Positions 59,332 through 64,000 of a stretch of 64,000 bases of DNA are shown here, one piece after another. Every line of letters starts with the position of its first letter. The first letter of the stretch is position 1. The position numbers were made by a program, and so were the translations under genes. The stretch is from Dioszegia crocea (taxonomy: Eukaryota > Basidiomycota > Tremellomycetes > Tremellales > Bulleribasidiaceae), in NCBI GenBank assembly GCA_001600615.1, contig BCKK01000001.1, positions 363,641 through 427,640 on the forward strand, given 5' to 3'. Under the pieces are notes generated by a model, which saw only the letters and a list, made by a program, of their open reading frames with translations, had not been told where the DNA came from and did not search any database.

Positions 59332-61511
59332 ATGTCATCTCCACCCTCCCTCGATACTCTCAAATTATCATCCTCGCCTTCTGAGAAGAACGAGGAGCGA
59401 CCATCATCCCCTTCCCCCGACGAAGGCGCCAAATCCAATGGCGACGTCGATGTCACTTCCGACTCTTCCGCTCCAGCCCCTACATCCACCGAAGCTGTAA
59501 CACCAAAAATCAACGGTAAAGATAGCAACGGGGATGGCCATGCCGAGTCATCCGCCCCATCCGTCTCCGCTGGAGAGGCCTCCAAACCCAACGGAGTCAG
59601 CGCCGCTCCCTCTACCCGCCCCATCCCTTCTGGCGCGGCTTCAACGCCAGCTGTTCCCACCGCCCGCGCTCCGATAGGGCGGCCAGGAGCAGGCGGTTCT
59701 ACGCGAGGCGGGATGGCGCCGATGGGTATGAGGGCTGCAAGAGGCGGTCAGCCCATGCAGGCTCGACTACCACCGTCATTGCAGGCCAAGATGGAGGTGA
59801 GTCACACTTCGAAACTCGATCATGCACACACTGACTTTTTAGCTGGCTGCAGCGCGCGGAGGCTCCGCACCTTCACCACATGCCGGAATAGGGCCTAACC
59901 CAAATGCGACATCCATGGCTGCCCTTCTTCGTTCACAAGCTCTGGGAGGAGGCGCAGGAGGTGGTGGCGGGGGAGCAGCAGGGGGTCCGGCCGGGATGCC
60001 AAGCGCGATGAACCGTCCTGGACCCGCTTCCGGGCCTCTGGGTCTTGCCGCTCGGCGCGCAGGTCCAGGGATGCCTCGACCAAATTTGGGCTCCATGGCA
60101 TCTGCCCCTGGTGGGATCCAGCGCGGTCCGGGTGTTGCGGGTAGACGGATGGGTCCGCCCGGGGGTCTGAACTTGTCAAGTATGGGTGGGGGTGCACCAG
60201 CGGGGGCCAAGGCCGACAACAAATTTACGGATTTCAACAAAATCATGTGAGTTCACGCCTAGAGTCAGAGGAGATCTATTGCTGATGGCCATAGGGACCC
60301 ATCAGGATCTTTGAAATTCTCGTCGAAAGCCGTTCTCACTGCAAAAGGTGTCGAATTTGAAGATGGTGCTTCATTCAAGATTAACATGGATGAGATGGAA
60401 ATTGTGGGAGAATTGGGCAAAGGGAACTATGGGAGTGTACAGCAGGTGTACCATCGTCCGAGCGAAATCAACATGGCTATGAAGGTATGTCTTGTTCAGT
60501 GAGGTGGAAAGCCGTCAGCTGACAATACCAGGAAATCCGATTGGAGCTAGACGAGTCCAAGCTGAACGGCATCATTATGGAGCTGGACGTCCTACATCGA
60601 GCAGTAGCTCCGGAGATTGTGGAGTTCTACGGAGCATTCACGATCGAGTCCTGCGTCTACTACTGTATGGAATTTATGGATGCGGGCAGTCTCGACACGC
60701 TTACAGGCGGTGGAGTTCCGCTTGCCGATGCCAAAGCGGATGGAGGAGAAGAAGGGTGTGCGTTGAGAGTGCCCGAGGCGGTTCTGAGGCGAATCACGGC
60801 GGCAATGGTGCGAGGGTTGAAGTTCTTGAAGGATGAATTGCAAATCATGCACCGAGGTAAGTCCTTTTCTGGGCGATGGGGCAAGGGCGCTGATGATCCA
60901 GATGTCAAACCGACAAATGTGCTCATTAATAAAAAGGGAGAGGTGAAATTGGTGGACTTTGGAGTATCGGGTCAATTGGAAAAGAGTTTGGCAAAGACGA
61001 ATATAGGGTGTCAATCGTACATGGCTGTAAGTCTTACCCTCTACACATCGGGTAACCAGCTGACACTCACAGCCCGAACGAATTAAGGGCGAATCCCAAA
61101 ATCAACCTTCCACCTATACCGTTTCTTCCGACGTCTGGTCTGTTGGTCTATCCATAATCGAGCTCGCAAAGGGCTGCTACCCTTTCCCTCCGGAGACCTT
61201 CGCGAACGTCTTTGCGCAACTACAGGCAATAGTGTATGGTCCCGCGCCAGTGCTACCGCCCGGTTACTCCGCGGACGCCCAGGATTTCGTCGCCAAGTGG
61301 TAAGTCTTGGACAGGACAAAGGGGATCAAACGCTGAAATACACAGTCTCATCAAAGATGCCAATGGCCGACCGACTTATGCGCAATTGCTACAACACCCA
61401 TTTTTGGCGGCGGATAAAGATGCCGAGGTGGACATGGCGGGATGGGTTGCCGAGGCGCTAGAGAGACGTGCGGCGAGGGGTGTCAAACCACTAGCGCTTG
61501 TGGACGCGTGA
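59332..61511 (+). CDS. PBS2: MAP kinase kinase of the HOG pathway, PBS2-like
   Basis: Pbs2 activates the Hog1 MAP kinase under osmotic and other stress. It starts [17 protein letters not shown] at 59332 and stops at 61509-61511. The first roughly 290 residues are disordered, first Ser/Pro/Ala-rich, then Gly/Ala/Met-rich ([20 protein letters not shown]). The kinase domain begins [19 protein letters not shown] (Gly-rich loop), then NMAMKEIRLEL (ATP Lys), [23 protein letters not shown] (catalytic loop, split by an intron), [10 protein letters not shown] and the activation loop [19 protein letters not shown] with Ser and Thr at the MAPKK phosphosites. [18 protein letters not shown] and [17 protein letters not shown] close the domain. 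Six introns or so. The Gly-rich linker is low-complexity and may vary in length. Confidence 0.92.
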
Positions 61512-62097
61512 AGGCCGAGATTGGGCGAGACGAGGGTAAAGGTGCTGAGAGGTGGTTGTTGCGAGTTGGGAAAGGTGTGATCTGTTACTCTGGGCTTTTT
61601 TGGGATTGCCTCTTTAATCTGTCGCATTTGAGCGGGTCGATTTGCTTTCCGTAGAGATACTGTGTATCCATATAGCCTATACATGAAACTATATTTGACG
61701 AGGTGGCTGCTTGCATGTCCCATTGGCGCCGGTATTGCGATTCGCGCTTTTGCTCGAATGTGCCTGGTCGAGCTCATTTGTGGAAGAAAGCCAGAACGGC
61801 CTTCAGCTCGCCAATAATCAAAGAGGCTGGAGCTCAAGTCCTCGATTCGACCTGCAAGTCAGATGTTTCTACTGTTCGGTAGTCAGGGTCGATCTGACTT
61901 CTCCTCGCAGCGAGAATGTCGAGGCCGCGACGGTTTGGGTCCAAGATTTCGTCAACAATATGCGCCGCTCATCTGTCCCCAGGCGCCCCTCGTAGTCATG
62001 CAACAGATTCATATCATATATGAACCTGGGTGTACAGCCACCACCCCATCCGGCGATCCCCAAATATCCCATTCAGTCGATATCGAGAGAAAACCTT
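61512..62097. other. Convergent intergenic region PBS2 / eL27
   Basis: 586 bp between two stop codons. It contains 3' UTR-like T-rich sequence just after PBS2. The short frames on both strands are not convincing. A GATTCGACC near 61846 resembles part of a tRNA T-loop but lacks a pairing stem. Confidence 0.5.
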
Positions 62098-62911
62098 CTA
62101 GAACCGGAGCTTGGTGAAGACTAAATTATAAGCGCATATCTACACCTCAAGCAAAACCGCAACTTACACCACCTGTTCTGTCCCTTTGCGTACCTCTCCT
62201 CAAGCGCCTTCTTGATCGCCTTCTTAGACTCCTCGCGCTGTGTGGGCTCCTTGAAGGTGTCGTTGGTGACTGATCCCTTCAGGGTCTCGAGTTCGAGCTG
62301 GTATCGGGTGGGGAGGAGGTGGGCGTAGTTGACGACTTTGATAAAGGGCTTGACCTTTGATCGGCGGGCAACCTTCTTCTTGCCCATCGACTTGGTCACT
62401 TTTAGGGGGTATCTGTGGGTTTAGCGAAGATTTGGGGCGAGATTATGGTAGACTTACCGCTCAATGCCGGCGACGATGGCGTGGGGGTACGGGCGCTCCT
62501 TGGTTCCCTCATCCCTCTGCTGGATGACAACCACCTTCTTCCCTGCCTGACGGCCAGAGAGAACAACAGCGACCTTTCCGGGCTTGTAGACTGGGTAAAT
62601 CAGCAAGGCGTCTTGAAGTGCAATTTTTCAATCCTGCAGCGGTCCCCCTTGCCCTCCGGCGGTCGATGCTCCAAAGTATCCCTCCCCTCTCGAGACGCCC
62701 TCTGCCAATACCCTTCCAAACCCTGCCGCTCATCCAACCCTGCCACCACCATGTCCTTCATCCCAATTCCCATTGTCGTCTGACTGCACTTCCGCCTTGA
62801 CATCCCAAGCACACCTCAAATTTCTGTCCGGATAGAATCTACACTCACCTGTATTTGTCAGCTCGGCGCTTACTGATCATGAAGACAGTCTGCGAACTCA
62901 CTTTTGACCAT
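62098..62911 (-). CDS. RPL27: 60S ribosomal protein eL27
   Basis: A protein of the large ribosomal subunit. Four exons splice in frame: 62902-62911 (10 nt), 62458-62590, 62168-62412 and 62098-62120, giving exactly 136 residues, the length of human eL27. Marks: [20 protein letters not shown] (KOW motif), [49 protein letters not shown] and the terminal [18 protein letters not shown]. The first intron (62591-62901, 311 nt) is about six times longer than usual here and holds a joined acceptor/donor. Upstream, CAG directly precedes the ATG and a GTGAGT lies near 63040, so a 5' UTR intron is likely too. Long first introns are typical of ribosomal protein genes. Confidence 0.96.
62849..62901 (-). 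other. First segment of eL27 intron 1, ending at a zero-length-exon splice junction
   Basis: Within intron 1, a branch-like GCTGAC and acceptor TACAG are followed at once by a perfect donor, GTGAGTG (junction between 62849 and 62848). Removing 62849-62901 (53 nt, normal size) would recreate a donor at the same place and leave a 258 nt second intron. Confidence 0.55.
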
Positions 62912-64000
62912 CTGAACAAGAGAAGCAAAAGTAGAGAGAGACGCAAGAAAAGAAGCTAGATCAGCGATTGTTCCGATACAGATTTTCGAGCAGATTTTCG
63001 ATGGCCGTATCGAGGAGGTGGGTAGGCAACAGATACTCACTGTGCTACCCTAAGAAAAGTTAGTTCGAGAAAGAGAAATGTATGGTAAGAGCGTCTATGC
63101 TGTAGTCCTCGGATGCACGGTAGGGGGCGGTATCAAATTTCAAAATCCAATGATCGAAAAGTGCCACGAATTTCACTCGGCGTTTCGGTTGCAGGCTGTC
63201 GGCGTTTCGATATCCGTGCGTCATTTGCTATGTGTTTCAGGTTTCCGCCTTAAATCTCCCTCCATCCATATGGTCATCTTGCTGGGCGATCCAGCTGTTT
63301 GACGACCTGCGAAGGGGACGAGGAACCTCTCTGCGATACCTCTCGGATAAGCTAACACTAGCTCACCAACTACGCTGACCTCTTCGGGAAAGTCTTGCTG
63401 ACTATCGTTCTGATCTGAGTGCCGCGTTCGCTGAGTGACCTCCTTAACTAACCTCTGTCTGCGTACCCAAAGTCATCAAACTGTCGGACGATGGACAGCA
63501 TTAAATGCCTGAGGATTATATCTTATACTCTCCTCGCTGATCTGGACAGGTTCTAACGGAGTCGGTACACTTTCGGAAGTCCCCTATCTCCTTGATCAGC
63601 TCATCATCTGTACGGTGAGGTCGGCGGTATAGTATCTAGCCACGGCACTCATGCCGAATGATGATCTTATCAACGGCCCAAGTAACAGCTAATAACCCTC
63701 ACCCCAAAAAATTGCCACTCGGTGGCGACAATAACAAAAGTGCCACATTTTGCCTAATCCCGAATGCCGACGGTCGCGCAGTTGGAGGTCGTGAGTATGT
63801 GCCACCAAACAGTATATTCACCAGGTGCAGAACGATACTCCAACGTTCTCGAATGATTCTCTTGGGAGATGAAGTCACTTGTCAGAACTGCGATACCCTT
63901 GTAGTCATCAGGGACTGTGGCAACACGGTTCTCAGCGGGGTACAGCATAGGTTCGGAGATTGGCATCCTGCCGAGGCGGGGCGTTGGTCTTTTTGCCTCC
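62912..64000. other. Right-edge region: eL27 promoter and mostly unassigned sequence
   Basis: The part next to eL27 should hold its 5' UTR, a probable 5' UTR intron (acceptor CAG just before the ATG at 62911, donor near 63040) and promoter. From about 63300 on I see no secure gene except a possible partial frame at the edge. Around 63705-63755 there are TTGCCACTCGGTGGCGACAA and a GTGCCACATTTTGCC, related in sequence to the GGTGGCAA motifs elsewhere. Confidence 0.4.
63754..64000 (-). CDS. Possible 3' end of a gene running off the right edge
   Basis: A leftward frame is open from the window edge to a stop at 63754-63756, with an internal Met at 63964-63966. The reading (MPISEPMLYPAENRVATVPD, then DYKGIAVLTSDFISQ, ending CATVGIRD) is not low-complexity and could be a final exon. 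I recognise no family, and a chance open frame of this size is possible. It would need the sequence beyond the window. Confidence 0.25.
   Translation of the reverse strand, partial: EAKRPTPRLGRMPISEPMLYPAENRVATVPDDYKGIAVLTSDFISQENHSRTLEYRSAPGEYTVWWHILTTSNCATVGIRD

Noticed and set aside
61801..61870. Possible tRNA T-loop (GATTCGACC) between PBS2 and eL27
   Set aside because: No complementary stem flanks it, and no acceptor or D-arm partner could be found.

Overview
This window looks like nuclear DNA from a basidiomycete yeast, most likely a tremellomycete (Cryptococcus/Kwoniella relatives). Genes are packed tightly on both strands. Nearly all are cut by many 32-60 nt introns with GTRNGT donors and a CTGAC/CTGAT/CTAAC branch motif just before the AG. 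The gene set is fungal: external NADH dehydrogenase, NHA1-type antiporter, DAL5-type permease, PBS2, a CPL1-domain secreted protein and Zn2Cys6 regulators. All exon structures here were read by eye from splice signals plus family conservation. Most gene limits are firm, but some inner exon edges are approximate.

Layout. 0-7 kb: the end of an external NADH dehydrogenase and a large ABCC exporter. 7.4-16.4 kb: RPB5, a one-pass membrane protein, a cysteine-rich CPL1-domain secreted protein, a doubtful small gene, the splicing factor SLT11/RBM22 and uracil-DNA glycosylase. 16.6-32 kb: an aromatic-acid-exporter (ArAE) membrane protein, a sugar porter, DPH1, CWF18, MTHFR, a glutamine-synthetase-like enzyme and an Mpv17/SYM1 protein. 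32-38 kb: an acidic disordered protein, 3-phosphoglycerate dehydrogenase and UTP15. 38-41 kb: two related small genes and a decayed ~168 bp tandem array that ends in an intron-containing tRNA-Leu(UAG). 41-53 kb: an accessory catabolic region. 53.7-62.9 kb: housekeeping genes again (MSH2, CIA30/NDUFAF1, PBS2, ribosomal protein eL27). The last kilobase is mostly unassigned.

The part that stands out is 41.2-53.3 kb. It holds a D-2-hydroxyacid dehydrogenase divergent from an anion:cation (DAL5-type) permease, an NHA1-type antiporter divergent from a cytosolic LigI-like amidohydrolase/lactonase, a Zn2Cys6 regulator, an RraA/LigK-type aldolase divergent from an FAHD1-type acylpyruvate hydrolase, and a second LigI-like lactonase with a signal peptide and 11 N-glycosylation sequons. 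Together these could open a lactone outside the cell, import the acid, hydrolyse or oxidise it inside, and split the keto acid to pyruvate-type products under one local regulator. The substrate cannot be read from sequence.

A second theme is extreme splicing: microexons of 5, 10, 11, 17, 17 and 18 nt, a GC-AG intron, a 32-nt intron, and a juxtaposed acceptor/donor (zero-length exon) inside the long first intron of eL27.
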